Assembly (NCBI RefSeq): GCF_030915445.1 | Contig: NZ_CP133264.1 | Coordinates: 1,922,001-1,986,000 of the forward strand | DNA from: Clostridium sp. OS1-26 | GTDB lineage: Bacteria; Bacillota; Clostridia; Clostridiales; Clostridiaceae | Length of the DNA: 64,000 bases | Direction of reading: 5' to 3' | Shown here: positions 44,880-53,841 of the stretch, in pieces | Layout: each line of letters begins with the position of its first letter | Numbering within the stretch: position 1 is the stretch's first letter | The notes under the pieces: generated by a model | The model's input: the letters and a program-made list of their open reading frames with translations, nothing else | Told to the model about the DNA's origin: nothing | The model's database searches: none | Position numbers and translations under genes: made by a program

Positions 44880-46061
44880 TTAAATATTACCGGTAGAATA
44901 CTCAAATTCTTTCCGGGTTTCTCTATAGTTTATTTCGTCATGCAGTGTGTCAAGAAAATTTAGTATACAATCTTTATATTTATCTACTTCTACTAAAAAA
45001 GAATCATGACCATAATCGGATTGAATTTCATTGTATTCAAGGTCTACACTGCTTAATTTTAGTATATCTTTTGCTTTTCTAAGTTCACTTATATTAAAAA
45101 GAGTATCGGAATTTATAGCTACAAGTAAAAACTTAGCTTTAATGCGGCTTAGTGCTTTGGCATAAGATCCATATTCGTATCTAAGATCAAATAAATCCAT
45201 TGCACGGGTAAAATATAAGTAGGTATTTGCGTCAAATCTTTGTACAAGTTTTTCTCCTTGATAACTCAAATAACTATCTATTTCAAATTCAGCATCAAAG
45301 TTTTTAAAAAAATCATCTATATTATTTTTGATTTTTCTTCCAAACTTTTTATCTATCAAGTCTCTAGTCTGATAAGTTAACATAGCAATCATTCTTGCTA
45401 TAGATAAACCATTGGCAGGGAAATCTGAATCATAGTAATTTCCATTATTCCAGTTAGGGTCCCACATAATGGACTTTCTCATAATATGATTAATTCCTAC
45501 TGCTTCTGTACTTAAATTAAGTGGGGCAGCTAAATTTATAATTCCATCCATAAAATCAGGATAAGAAACTGACCACTGAAGAGACTGCATGCCTCCCATT
45601 GAACCGCCAACTACTGCTAGAATATGATCAATGTTCAAAAAATCAAAGATTTTTCTTTGAGCATTAACTATATCTTTAACCGTAATTATGGGGAAATTTA
45701 TACCATAAGGTTCATCAGTTTCAGGATTTATAGATGAAGGTCCAGTGGAGCCGCAGCACCCACCAAGTACATTTGAACATACTATAAAGTATTTAGTAGT
45801 ATCAAATATTTTGCCAGGTCCAACAAAATCCTCCCACCAACCAGAACTGTCCAATTCATCATGACTGGATACATGAGAATCTCCAGTTAAAGCATGAGTT
45901 ATAAGTATACAGTTATTCTTATCTCTATTTAATTTACCATGAGTTTCAAAGCATATAGTTATAGGACCAAGGCTCTTCCCGCTTTCCAGAAGGAAGCTTT
46001 TGTCTTGACTAAAAGTTAAATATTCCTTAAAACCATCCTTCTTATAAGTAAACTTACTCAA
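44880..46061 (-). CDS. metX: Homoserine O-acetyltransferase (MetX)
   Basis: Alpha/beta-hydrolase that acetylates homoserine for methionine synthesis. Motifs are ILITHALTGDSHVSSH, the nucleophile elbow VVGGSMGGMQSLQW (catalytic serine), NSDTLFNI (aspartate) and SDYGHDSFLVE (histidine). The TTG at 46061, 8 nt after GGAGG, is preferred; a start eight codons upstream has no site. The product is used by MetY upstream in the same cluster. Strict acetyl versus succinyl preference is inferred from family. Confidence 0.93.
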   Translation of the reverse strand: MSKFTYKKDGFKEYLTFSQDKSFLLESGKSLGPITICFETHGKLNRDKNNCILITHALTGDSHVSSHDELDSSGWWEDFVGPGKIFDTTKYFIVCSNVLGGCCGSTGPSSINPETDEPYGINFPIITVKDIVNAQRKIFDFLNIDHILAVVGGSMGGMQSLQWSVSYPDFMDGIINLAAPLNLSTEAVGINHIMRKSIMWDPNWNNGNYYDSDFPANGLSIARMIAMLTYQTRDLIDKKFGRKIKNNIDDFFKNFDAEFEIDSYLSYQGEKLVQRFDANTYLYFTRAMDLFDLRYEYGSYAKALSRIKAKFLLVAINSDTLFNISELRKAKDILKLSSVDLEYNEIQSDYGHDSFLVEVDKYKDCILNFLDTLHDEINYRETRKEFEYSTGNI

Positions 46062-46105
46062 GGTATATACCTCCAATTTAAACAATCTAAGTGCATAAAA
46101 ATAGA

Positions 46106-46206
46106 ATGTTTAAATTAAATAATTGTATGCAGCGACGGAGCTGTGATGATAAGTCTTACAAGATTTTGATTTTATCACTGCATACATAGATATTTAATTA
46201 AAACAT
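46106..46206. repeat. 101-bp long inverted-repeat element between metY and metX
   Basis: Left arm ATGTTTAAATTAAATAAT then TGTATGCAG; right arm CTGCATACA then TAGATATTTAATTAAAACAT. The arms are inverted copies over about 27 bp with few mismatches. An inner GTGAT/ATCAC pair extends the stem around an 11-nt bulge. No coding capacity. It separates metY from metX within one transcription direction. Confidence 0.7.
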
Positions 46207-46242
46207 CTTTGGTTTTAGAACTATAGATGAACTATAAGTCTA

Positions 46243-47520
46243 TTAAATTTGATTTAGTGCATTTTCAAGATCAGCAATTAAATCATCTGCATCTTCAATA
46301 CCTATGGAAATTCTTATAAGTTCAGGCTTAACTCCTGCTTGTAGTAGTTGATCTTCATCGAGCTGAGAGTGGGTAGTAGAAGCAGGGTGAATTATTAGTG
46401 ATTTAGCATCTCCAACATTAGCTAGATGTGAGAATATTTCTACTAGGCTTATTACTTTTTTGCCTGCCTCGGCTCCACCTTTTACTCCAAAGGTGAATAT
46501 AGAACCAGGTCCTTTTGGAAGATATTTTTTAGCTAAATCATAATATTTATTTCCTTCTAATCCAGGATAGTTTACCCATTCTACCTTAGGGTGATTGTTT
46601 AAAAATTCTGCAATTTTTTTAGCGTTATCTACGTGTCTTTGAACTCTTAATGATAAAGTTTCAAGGCCAAGTGTTAATAAGAATGAGTTAAATGGAGAGA
46701 TAGCTGCTCCTAAGTCTCTTAAAAGAGCTGTTCTAACTTTTAGGATATATGCTAGATTGCCAAAGGTTTCTACATATTTAAGTCCGTGATAGCTTTCATC
46801 TGGTTCTACAAGACCAGGGAATTTTCCATTATCCCAGTTAAATTTTCCTGAATCTACAACTACCCCACCTATTGATGTACCATGACCACCGATGAACTTG
46901 GTAGCAGAATGTACAACAATGTCAGCACCAAATTCGATTGGTTTTAAAAGATATGGTGATGCAAAAGTATTATCAACAATTAGAGGAATACCATTCTTAT
47001 GAGCAATATCAGCAACAGCTTCAATGTCAATTATGTTGATTCCTGGATTTCCAATACTTTCTATATAAACAGTTTTTGTTTTTTCATTTATAGCTTTTTC
47101 AAGTTCTTCTAGGTTATCTGGATCTACAAGATTAACCTTAATTCCAAAATTCTTAAAAGTATGAACGAATAGAGAATAAGTGCCACCATAAAGAGTTGCA
47201 GCAGCAACTATTTCATCTCCTGAACCAGCGATATTTAATATTGAATAAGTGATTGCTGCCATTCCTGAAGCAGTAGCTACGGCACCAACTCCACCCTCGA
47301 GTAAGGCAACTCTTTGTTCAAAAACATCATTCGTCGGGTTACCTAAACGTGTATATATATTTCCGAACTTTTTTAAACCAAATAAGTCTGCAGCATCTTG
47401 TGCATCATCGAAAACATAAGAAGTTGTTTGATATATTGGTAATGCTCTTGATTTGGTAGCGCTATCTACCTGTTGGCCTCCATGTATTTGAAGAGTGTCA
47501 AATGATAGTTTCTTTGTCAT
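46243..47520 (-). CDS. metY: O-acetylhomoserine sulfhydrylase / aminocarboxypropyltransferase
   Basis: PLP enzyme converting O-acetylhomoserine and sulfide to homocysteine. 425 residues: [60 protein letters not shown], and the PLP lysine in [18 protein letters not shown]. The family-typical [20 protein letters not shown] is near the C-terminus. A SAM riboswitch with terminator lies in its leader, so low SAM turns on this gene and probably the metX and hom genes that follow. Confidence 0.95.
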   Translation of the reverse strand: MTKKLSFDTLQIHGGQQVDSATKSRALPIYQTTSYVFDDAQDAADLFGLKKFGNIYTRLGNPTNDVFEQRVALLEGGVGAVATASGMAAITYSILNIAGSGDEIVAAATLYGGTYSLFVHTFKNFGIKVNLVDPDNLEELEKAINEKTKTVYIESIGNPGINIIDIEAVADIAHKNGIPLIVDNTFASPYLLKPIEFGADIVVHSATKFIGGHGTSIGGVVVDSGKFNWDNGKFPGLVEPDESYHGLKYVETFGNLAYILKVRTALLRDLGAAISPFNSFLLTLGLETLSLRVQRHVDNAKKIAEFLNNHPKVEWVNYPGLEGNKYYDLAKKYLPKGPGSIFTFGVKGGAEAGKKVISLVEIFSHLANVGDAKSLIIHPASTTHSQLDEDQLLQAGVKPELIRISIGIEDADDLIADLENALNQI

Positions 47521-47640
47521 TATTAATTCCTCCTAAAAAATAATTTGTTTTAAAATTAATTTTGGACGGAACTTCTATATTAAAGTTTTGTAATTTATAA
47601 AGGGATGAAGCTAGATTTAGCTTAATTGTAAATTTAAAAT

Positions 47641-47805
47641 AAAAAAATCTTCTCGCAGATGAGACTGCAAGAAGATACACTTTCTCCCCAGCTCCTCATC
47701 TTTCAGGTATTTAACCTGCTGGAATTAGCACCGTTGAATAATAAATATTCAGGTTGCCGGGCGTCATAGGGCCAGTCCCTCAGCCTCTCTTGATAAGAAG
47801 TTCCG
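47641..47805 (-). ncRNA. SAM-I (S-box) riboswitch with terminator, upstream of metY
   Basis: On the minus strand: CTTATCAAGAGAGGCTGAGG, GACTGGCCC, ACGCCCGGCAACC, GGTGCTAATTCC and a closing GATGAG, all core S-box sequences. A terminator hairpin follows at 47641-47676, with stem ATCTTCTTGCAG/CTGCGAGAAGAT and a U run. High SAM should end transcription before metY. Confidence 0.95.
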
Positions 47806-48163
47806 TATTCAATTGATGAAATCATAACAGGAATTACTACACTTTGTCAATACTATTTTTGAAAAATAATTGAAACGAGGAAATTCAAAACTTGCATAAG
47901 GCTTTGATTTAATTGGAATTTTTATACTAAAAAAATATTTAGTTACTTAAAAATTTATGCATACGCTATTTAGTCAATTGTATAATTTAGTGGGAAAGTG
48001 CAAAACTTCAATTAGCATTTTATTAAGAATCCGTAGCTTATTAAGAACAACTAATACCTTATTTAGCACTTGTTTAATAATTTAAAATAAGTTATAGAAA
48101 AAATATATTGACAACCAAACTAATAAGTATTATTATTAGCGTTAAATGGAATTAAATAAAGAG
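47806..48163. other. Intergenic core between the two divergent S-box leaders
   Basis: AT-rich, about 350 bp, no gene. It must contain promoters for both methionine units. A TTGACA-like -35 near 48107 precedes TATTATTA-type -10 sequences for the plus-strand unit. Confidence 0.5.
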
Positions 48164-48276
48164 TTCTTATCAAGAGCGGTGGAGGGACTGGCCCTGTGAA
48201 ACCCGACAACCGGCATTAGTTTTGAATGTATCGGTGTCAATTCCTGCAGAATATTTTTTATTCTGATAGATAAGAA
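48164..48276 (+). ncRNA. SAM-I (S-box) riboswitch upstream of metF
   Basis: TTCTTATCAAGAGCGGTGG, GGGACTGGCCCTGTGAAACC, CGACAACC, GTCAATTCCTGCAGA and closing GATAAGAA, which pairs with TTCTTATC. These are all S-box core elements. A terminator follows. Confidence 0.95.
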
Positions 48277-48305
48277 AATGGCTTGAATTTTTGAAAAAGA
48301 TATTT

Positions 48306-48340
48306 AGGGCTACTTTTCTTATAGGAAAGTAGCCTTTTTA
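48306..48340 (+). terminator. S-box expression-platform terminator before metF
   Basis: Stem GGGCTACTTTTC/GGAAAGTAGCC with loop TTATA and a T run. Confidence 0.9.
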
Positions 48341-48344
48341 TTAT

Positions 48345-48466
48345 AAGCAGGCATCCAAAATCTTAAGTAGATATCCCAAATCTATGATTTGGTGATAGTC
48401 ACTTACACAGCGTGTTGATTTTGTGATGATCGCTTACTCATTCGACGAAAGGAGAAGGAGTTTCAT
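48345..48466 (+). repeat. Palindromic repeat copy inside the metF leader
   Basis: Same compound layout as the copy at 17936. The outer arm AAGCAGGCATCC-AAAATC closes with GATTTT and GATCGCTT. The inserted inner stem CCAAATC-TAT-GATTTGG is flanked by AAGTAGATATC and TGATAGTCACTT. The tail hairpin ACTCATTC/GAAGGAGT ends in TTTCAT. It lies just 3' of the S-box terminator and 36 bp before the metF start, so it is part of the full-length mRNA leader. Confidence 0.82.
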
Positions 48467-48501
48467 TTTATTTAATCATTATAAGTAAAGGAGAATTACG
48501 T

Positions 48502-49374
48502 ATGTTTATTAAAGATATATTTTTGAATAAAAGATTGACCATTTCTTTTGAACTATTTCCACCTAAGGATGATAAAAATTTTGAGGTTATTAATAGCACT
48601 ATTGAAGAATTAAAAAAGTTAAACCCTGATTTCATTAGTGTAACCTATGGTGCAGGAGGAAGCAGCAGAAGTAGAACAATCGAGCTAGCTTCGATTATAA
48701 AAAATAAATACGATATAGAAACTTTAGCGCATCTAACATGCATAACTTCCTCAAAAGAAGAGATTAATAATATTTTAGCTGAGTTAAAATCAAATAATAT
48801 CAATAATGTACTTGCTTTAAGAGGAGATATTCCCAAGGACTTTAAAATTAAAGAAAGTTTTAAGTATGCGAAGGATTTAATTTATGAGATATCGCGAAGA
48901 AAAGACTTCAGCATATCTGCAGCAGCTTATCCAGAGGGACATGTGGAATGTGCTGATATAGGAAAGAATATAGAATATCTTAATGAAAAAGTAGAAAAAG
49001 GCGCAGATTTTTTAATTACTCAGCTTTTCTTTGATAATGATAACTTTTATAATTTTAGAGAAGAATTATATAAAAACAATATAAATGTTCCAATTGTTAC
49101 AGGCATTATACCTGTATTAGATAAAAAACAAATAGAGCGTATAGCAACTCTATCTGGTGCAGCTATTCCTAAAAAAATTAAAAGAATTATGGATAAATAT
49201 GAGCATAGCCCTGAGGCGTTAAAGGAGGCAGGAATAGCATATACTTCCGAGCAAATTGTTGATTTAATAAGTAATGATGTTCAAGGAATTCATTTGTATA
49301 CCATGAATAAACATAATGCTGCAAAAGAAATTATGAAAAACATACAGGAGCTTCGCAAGATAGTTAATTCTTGA
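48502..49374 (+). CDS. metF: Methylenetetrahydrofolate reductase
   Basis: FAD enzyme making 5-methyl-THF, the methyl donor for MetH. 290 residues with SFELFPPKDDKNFE, VTYGAGGSSRSRTIELA, LTCITSSKEEI, LALRGDIP, AAAYPEGHVEC and FLITQLFFDND, all MTHFR motifs. It is controlled by the upstream S-box and lies 42 bp before metH. AAAGGAG site before ATG. Confidence 0.96.
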   Translation: MFIKDIFLNKRLTISFELFPPKDDKNFEVINSTIEELKKLNPDFISVTYGAGGSSRSRTIELASIIKNKYDIETLAHLTCITSSKEEINNILAELKSNNINNVLALRGDIPKDFKIKESFKYAKDLIYEISRRKDFSISAAAYPEGHVECADIGKNIEYLNEKVEKGADFLITQLFFDNDNFYNFREELYKNNINVPIVTGIIPVLDKKQIERIATLSGAAIPKKIKRIMDKYEHSPEALKEAGIAYTSEQIVDLISNDVQGIHLYTMNKHNAAKEIMKNIQELRKIVNS

Positions 49375-49416
49375 AGATGCCTAATATAGAAAAAGTAAAA
49401 GAGGGAGAGGTTTTTT

Positions 49417-51816
49417 ATGACATTTAAAACTTTATTAAGAGATAGATTTGACAATAAATTTGTGTTTTTTGATGGAGCTATGGGAACTATGCTTCAGAAA
49501 GAGGGGCTTAAGGTTGGGGAGCTGCCAGAGACTCTTAATATAACAAATCCAGAAATTATAAAGAAAATACACAAGCTGTATATTGATGTAGGCTCAGATA
49601 TAGTTATCACAAATACTTTTGGAGCAAATGAATTAAAGTACAGTTCCTCTGAATATTCTATTGAACAGGTAATTACTGCAGCAGTGAATATTGCAAGGGA
49701 AGCAGCTGGTGACAAACTAGTAGCGCTAGATATAGGACCAACTGGATTAATTATGGAACCTACAGGTACCTTAAGTTTTGAAGCAGCTTATGAGTTATTT
49801 AAAAAGCAGGTGGTAATCGGAGAACAAGCAGGGGCGGATTTAATTTTAATAGAAACTATGTCTGATTTATATGAGGTTAAGGCTGCTGTACTTGCAGCAA
49901 AAGAGAACAGTTCACTTCCTGTATTTTGTACAATGACTTTTCAACAGGATGGTAGAACTTTAATGGGTACAGACCCAAAGACTATGGTATTTGTACTAGA
50001 GGGGTTAGGGGTTGATGTACTAGGATTAAACTGTTCCTTAGGACCTAGAGAGCTTATGCCTATTATAGATGAAATTTTACTATATGCGTCTATCCCAGTG
50101 ATGGTTCAGCCAAACGCTGGCCTTCCAAGATATGATGGAGAAAAAACTGTTTATGATATAGAACCTAGTGAATTTGCTAGATATATAAGAATTATGGCAC
50201 AGAAGGGTGTACAAATTTTTGGTGGATGCTGCGGTACAAATCCTGAGTTTATAAAGGAATCATTAAAGGCTGTAGAAGGACTACTACCTTTAGAAAGGGA
50301 GATTAAGAACTTTACTGCAATTTGTTCTGGTACTGAAACTATAATCTTAGATGGCAAGATAAATATTATTGGTGAAAGAATAAACCCTACAGGAAAGAAA
50401 CGCTATAAACAAGAGCTTAAAGAGGAAAGTGTCAGCTATATACAAGCTGAGGCTGTAAAACAGAAAGAAGAAGGAGCGGCTATTATAGATTTAAACGTAG
50501 GTTTGCCAGAAATTGATGAAAGAAAAATGATGATTAAAGCTATAAAAGCTATTCAAAAGGTGGTGCAGCTTCCTATTGATATTGATAGCCCCAATTCAGA
50601 AGTTTTAGAGGCCGGTGCTAGAGTTTATAATGGTAGACCGATTATAAATTCTGTAAATGGAAAAGAAGAGATCATGAAAAAAGTATTTCCTATAGTTAAA
50701 AAATATGGTGGATGCGTCATAGCTCTTACTATAGACGAGAATGGTATTCCAGATACCGCTGAAGGAAGAGTAGCGATAGCAGAAAAAATAGTTAACGAGG
50801 CCAGAAATTATGGAATAGATAAAAAAGACATAATTATCGACTGTCTTGCGCTAACTGTTTCAGCACAACAGAAAGAAGTTTTGGAAACTATAAAAGCCAT
50901 AAAGTTGGTCAAAGAAAAACTCGGAGTTAAAACTGTCCTTGGAGTAAGCAATATATCCTATGGTATGCCAAGAAGAGATATATTGAATAGAACATTTCTA
51001 GCACTGGCACTTCAAGCAGGACTTGACCTGCCAATTATAAATAGTGCTGATGAGGAAATTAAGGGAACAATATATGCCTTTGAAGCACTTGCAAACATAG
51101 ATAAGGAAGGTAAGAATTATATTAATAAATATTCAGCCAAAGAACTTGAGACAAAAAGTGAAAAACAAATAAAAACTATTTCCGGGGGAAGTACTAAGGA
51201 TTTAAAACAGATAATAGTGGATGGAATGGAAGAGGAAGCGGTATTAAGTACTGAAGAGCTTTTAAAAACGAAAGATCCTATGGAGATAGTAAATGGATAT
51301 ATTATACCTGCTCTAGACTATGTAGGTGAACAGTATGATGAAAAGGAAATATTCTTGCCACAGCTTATTCAGTCCGCGGAAACTGTTAAAAAATCCTTTG
51401 AAGTCATCAAAGAAAACGTGATTAAAAGCGGGAAAAACAATATAGAAAAAGGCAAGATAGTTTTAGCAACAGTTAAAGGGGATATACATGATATTGGGAA
51501 AAATATTGTTAAGGTCCTTTTAGAAAACTACGGATTTAAAGTCATAGATTTGGGAAAAGATGTACCAATAGAGAAAGTAGTTGAAGCTGTAAAAGAACAT
51601 AATATAAAGCTTGTAGGATTAAGTGCGCTTATGACTACTACAGTTATAAATATGAAAAAAACCATAGAGGCACTAAGAGAAAATAATCTTGATTGCAAAG
51701 TCTTTGTAGGAGGAGCAGTATTAAATGAGGAATATGCTCAGATGATTGGAGCAGATTTTTATGCAAGGGATGCAAGAGAAAGTGTAAAAATTGCAGAGAA
51801 AATTTTTATAGAATAA
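49417..51816 (+). CDS. metH: Cobalamin-dependent methionine synthase, short form
   Basis: Moves a methyl group from methyl-THF through cobalamin to homocysteine. 799 residues. The homocysteine domain (about 1-290) has DGAMGTMLQKEG and zinc cysteines in GLNCSLGP and GGCCGTNPEF. The pterin-binding domain (about 300-590) has NIIGERINPTGKKRYK and INSVNGKE. The cap and B12-binding domain has the cobalt-ligand motif KGDIHDIGKNIVKVLL. It ends there: the roughly 300-residue SAM-binding reactivation domain of classical MetH is absent, as in many clostridia, so repair must use another protein. GAGGGAGAGG site before ATG. Confidence 0.95.
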   Translation: MTFKTLLRDRFDNKFVFFDGAMGTMLQKEGLKVGELPETLNITNPEIIKKIHKLYIDVGSDIVITNTFGANELKYSSSEYSIEQVITAAVNIAREAAGDKLVALDIGPTGLIMEPTGTLSFEAAYELFKKQVVIGEQAGADLILIETMSDLYEVKAAVLAAKENSSLPVFCTMTFQQDGRTLMGTDPKTMVFVLEGLGVDVLGLNCSLGPRELMPIIDEILLYASIPVMVQPNAGLPRYDGEKTVYDIEPSEFARYIRIMAQKGVQIFGGCCGTNPEFIKESLKAVEGLLPLEREIKNFTAICSGTETIILDGKINIIGERINPTGKKRYKQELKEESVSYIQAEAVKQKEEGAAIIDLNVGLPEIDERKMMIKAIKAIQKVVQLPIDIDSPNSEVLEAGARVYNGRPIINSVNGKEEIMKKVFPIVKKYGGCVIALTIDENGIPDTAEGRVAIAEKIVNEARNYGIDKKDIIIDCLALTVSAQQKEVLETIKAIKLVKEKLGVKTVLGVSNISYGMPRRDILNRTFLALALQAGLDLPIINSADEEIKGTIYAFEALANIDKEGKNYINKYSAKELETKSEKQIKTISGGSTKDLKQIIVDGMEEEAVLSTEELLKTKDPMEIVNGYIIPALDYVGEQYDEKEIFLPQLIQSAETVKKSFEVIKENVIKSGKNNIEKGKIVLATVKGDIHDIGKNIVKVLLENYGFKVIDLGKDVPIEKVVEAVKEHNIKLVGLSALMTTTVINMKKTIEALRENNLDCKVFVGGAVLNEEYAQMIGADFYARDARESVKIAEKIFIE

Positions 51817-51869
51817 TTTCTCCACTTAGGATAAAATTATATAATAATAAGGTTTTGTGGAGGATGAAG

Positions 51870-52550
51870 ATGAACCAAAAAATAAGCAAGTTTGTGCCAG
51901 AGATAAAGGGAACCCTTAGAAGTAAAATGATAGACGTTCCTCAATTAATAAGATCTGCTAGCGGTATAAAGGTATTTGGTAAAAGGTTAAAATCATTTAT
52001 ATTTACAACAGACATAGCTGTCATAAAAAATAATAATGCTGATGCAATAATGGCAGTTTACCCATTTACTCCTCAGCCTGTAATAACAGAAGTACTAGTA
52101 TCAGCATCTGATGTACCAGTATTTTGTGGTGTTGGTGGTGGACTTACTATGGGAAAAAGGGTAGTCAATCTAGCACTTGATGCGGAATTTAAAGGTGCTA
52201 TGGGTGTAGTTGTAAATAGCCCTACATCTAATGAAGTAATACAAGCAATGAGAGACTCGGTAGATATTCCTATTATAGTTACTGTAGTGTCAGAAAATGA
52301 TGATATAAAAGGCAGAATAGAATCTGGAACAACTATATTTAATGTAGCTGCAGGTAGTAGAACGGCGGAGGTAGTTAGAAAGATAAGAGAAAGCTATGCT
52401 GACTTTCCTATAATAGCTACAGGCGGGAAAAATGAAGAAAGCATGAGAGAAACGATAGAAGCTGGTGCTAATGCAATTTCCTACACTCCACCAAGCACAG
52501 GTGAATTATTCAAAGATACAATGACCAAATATAGAGATATGGCTAGATAA
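51870..52550 (+). CDS. Conserved protein of unknown function after metH
   Basis: I do not recognise this with certainty. 226 residues; the pattern of short strands and helices with glycine turns (FCGVGGGLTMGKR, GAMGVVVNSPTSNEV, IPIIVTVVSENDD, FPIIATGGKNEES, GANAISYTPPSTGEL) suggests a TIM-barrel or phosphate-binding barrel fold. The two late turns ATGGKN and GANAISYT resemble phosphate-gripping loops. ATG 51870 is 6 nt after GGAGG. It lies 53 bp after metH with no terminator between, so it is likely in the S-box regulon and may act in one-carbon, B12 or MetH upkeep; that is inference only. Confidence 0.7.
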   Translation: MNQKISKFVPEIKGTLRSKMIDVPQLIRSASGIKVFGKRLKSFIFTTDIAVIKNNNADAIMAVYPFTPQPVITEVLVSASDVPVFCGVGGGLTMGKRVVNLALDAEFKGAMGVVVNSPTSNEVIQAMRDSVDIPIIVTVVSENDDIKGRIESGTTIFNVAAGSRTAEVVRKIRESYADFPIIATGGKNEESMRETIEAGANAISYTPPSTGELFKDTMTKYRDMAR

Positions 52551-52579
52551 ACAGGATTCTTAGTGTCTTTAGCACTTAG

Positions 52580-52690
52580 AAGGCGTTATCCAGGGGCGTA
52601 GCCGCTCTTTACTCCCTAGGGAGTATTAGAGCGGGTAGTCATCGGATAAAAAAATGTCCTTAGAGAAATTCTAAGGACATTTTTATTTTT
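52580..52690 (+). terminator. Nested hairpin element plus terminator of the metF-metH unit
   Basis: TTATCC (about 52589) pairs with GGATAA (about 52644). Inside, CCGCTCT pairs with AGAGCGG, and inside that ACTCCC pairs with GGGAGT. A standard terminator follows at 52650-52687: AATGTCCTTAGA/TTCTAAGGACATT with T5. The outer TTATCC...TCGGATAA frame matches the small hairpin inside the terminator at 39915. Confidence 0.8.
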
Positions 52691-52720
52691 TGTGTGTAGT
52701 TTTTGTAGTGGCAAAAAGTC

Positions 52721-52758
52721 GAAAGTTAACTTATATCCCTTTATATAAGTTAACTTTC
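52721..52758. repeat. 38-bp palindrome, compact form of a dispersed element
   Basis: GAAAGTTAACTTATAT pairs with ATAAGTTAACTTTC around CCCTTTAT. The right half and the following CTAGTTA...CCCTATA recur at 59261-59300 as the right end of a 370-bp element. Confidence 0.75.
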
Positions 52759-53062
52759 TAGTTAATAACCCTATAAGTAAATTTACCCTAATTTTACCTG
52801 TAATTTAATTGTAGCTATCAACATGTCGACAGCTTTTAAAAATAAAATCTATCAATGGGGAATATATCATCATATTTATGCAATTAATATATAACTTATT
52901 TATAGAAAAAACATACAGATAAAAGCTTAAATATACATACAATTCGTATCGATATATTAGAAATTGCAGAGTTTAACTCATAAATCATAGAAAATAAGCA
53001 GTTGATGTAAAATTATGCTTAAATTATATTTGCATAAAAAATAAATAAAATATAAAAAAGGT

Positions 53063-53100
53063 ATTGCATAATTATTATATTATATGTATAATTATAATAT
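53063..53100 (+). promoter_or_regulatory. Candidate tandem ArgR boxes / promoter of the ABC-argGH unit
   Basis: TTGCAT-AATT-ATTATA followed by ATGTAT-AATT-ATAATA, with matching G positions exactly 20 bp apart. The pattern resembles tandem ARG boxes (TGNAT-N4-ATNCA type), although the second half-sites lack the usual C. The same stretch includes TATAAT-like -10 sequences. Confidence 0.4.
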
Positions 53101-53142
53101 AAATAAGGAGTTAAAAAATTAAGTTAGAGTGGAGTGAGGGCA

Positions 53143-53793
53143 GTGGACATATTGGCAATTAAAAATACATTACCGATTTTGCTGAAGGGGAGCATAATGA
53201 CGGTAGAGCTTACAGTTATTACTTTAATATTTGGAACGATACTAGGGGTGTTGTTAGCGCTTTTAAAACTATCAAAGAATGTTGCACTTAGGACAATCTC
53301 TGGCTTTTATACATGGATATTTAGAGGAACTCCATTACTTTTGCAATTATTTTTCTTTTACTATGGACTACCTTTTATAGGTATTACACTAACGCCTTTT
53401 TCAGCAGCTGTACTTGGTCTTGGACTAAATTGTGCTGCGTATATGGCAGAGATAATAAGAGGTGGAATACAATCAATAGATAAAGGACAGTTTGAAGCTG
53501 CAAAAGCATTAGGGTTTACTTATGCAGATACAATGAGAAGAATAATATTACCACAAACTTTTAAAGTAATAATACCACCTGTGGGTAATCAATTTATTGC
53601 GATGCTAAAGGATACATCGTTGGTATCAACAATAGCAATGGTAGAGCTTATGAGATCAGCTCAGCAAATGTATGCTACTACTTTTAAACCAATAGAAGTG
53701 TTTTTAACAGCAGGTATCTTATATCTTTTAATGACAACTATATTTACAGGAGCATTTTCACTAATGGAGAAAAAGTTAGAAGTTTATGGATAG
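53143..53793 (+). CDS. Polar amino-acid ABC transporter permease
   Basis: Membrane subunit of a HisM/GlnP-type importer, about 216 residues. It has five hydrophobic segments. The EAA loop reads GQFEAAKALGFTYADTMRRI, followed by LPQTFKVIIPPVGNQFI, which is typical of this family. The GTG at 53143 is 8 nt after GGAG; a GTG three codons earlier overlaps that site. It is followed at 48 bp by the ATPase gene. No binding protein is present nearby. Linked argG and argH and possible ArgR sites suggest arginine, ornithine or citrulline as substrate. Confidence 0.9.
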   Translation: MDILAIKNTLPILLKGSIMTVELTVITLIFGTILGVLLALLKLSKNVALRTISGFYTWIFRGTPLLLQLFFFYYGLPFIGITLTPFSAAVLGLGLNCAAYMAEIIRGGIQSIDKGQFEAAKALGFTYADTMRRIILPQTFKVIIPPVGNQFIAMLKDTSLVSTIAMVELMRSAQQMYATTFKPIEVFLTAGILYLLMTTIFTGAFSLMEKKLEVYG

Positions 53794-53841
53794 ATAACCC
53801 GTGAATTAGATATCTTTAGGAGATTAGAGGGGGAAAATAAT

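Larger units (their letters stand above)
52551..53142. other. Intergenic region before the amino-acid ABC genes
   Basis: About 590 bp without a gene; no substrate-binding protein is encoded here. It contains the nested terminator, the 38-bp palindrome (52721-52758), AT-rich DNA, and a candidate ArgR region near 53063-53098. Confidence 0.7.

Noticed and set aside
47498..47680. 60-codon minus frame at the 5' side of metY
   Set aside because: It overlaps the S-box terminator and the metY start in another frame and has no protein-like features.
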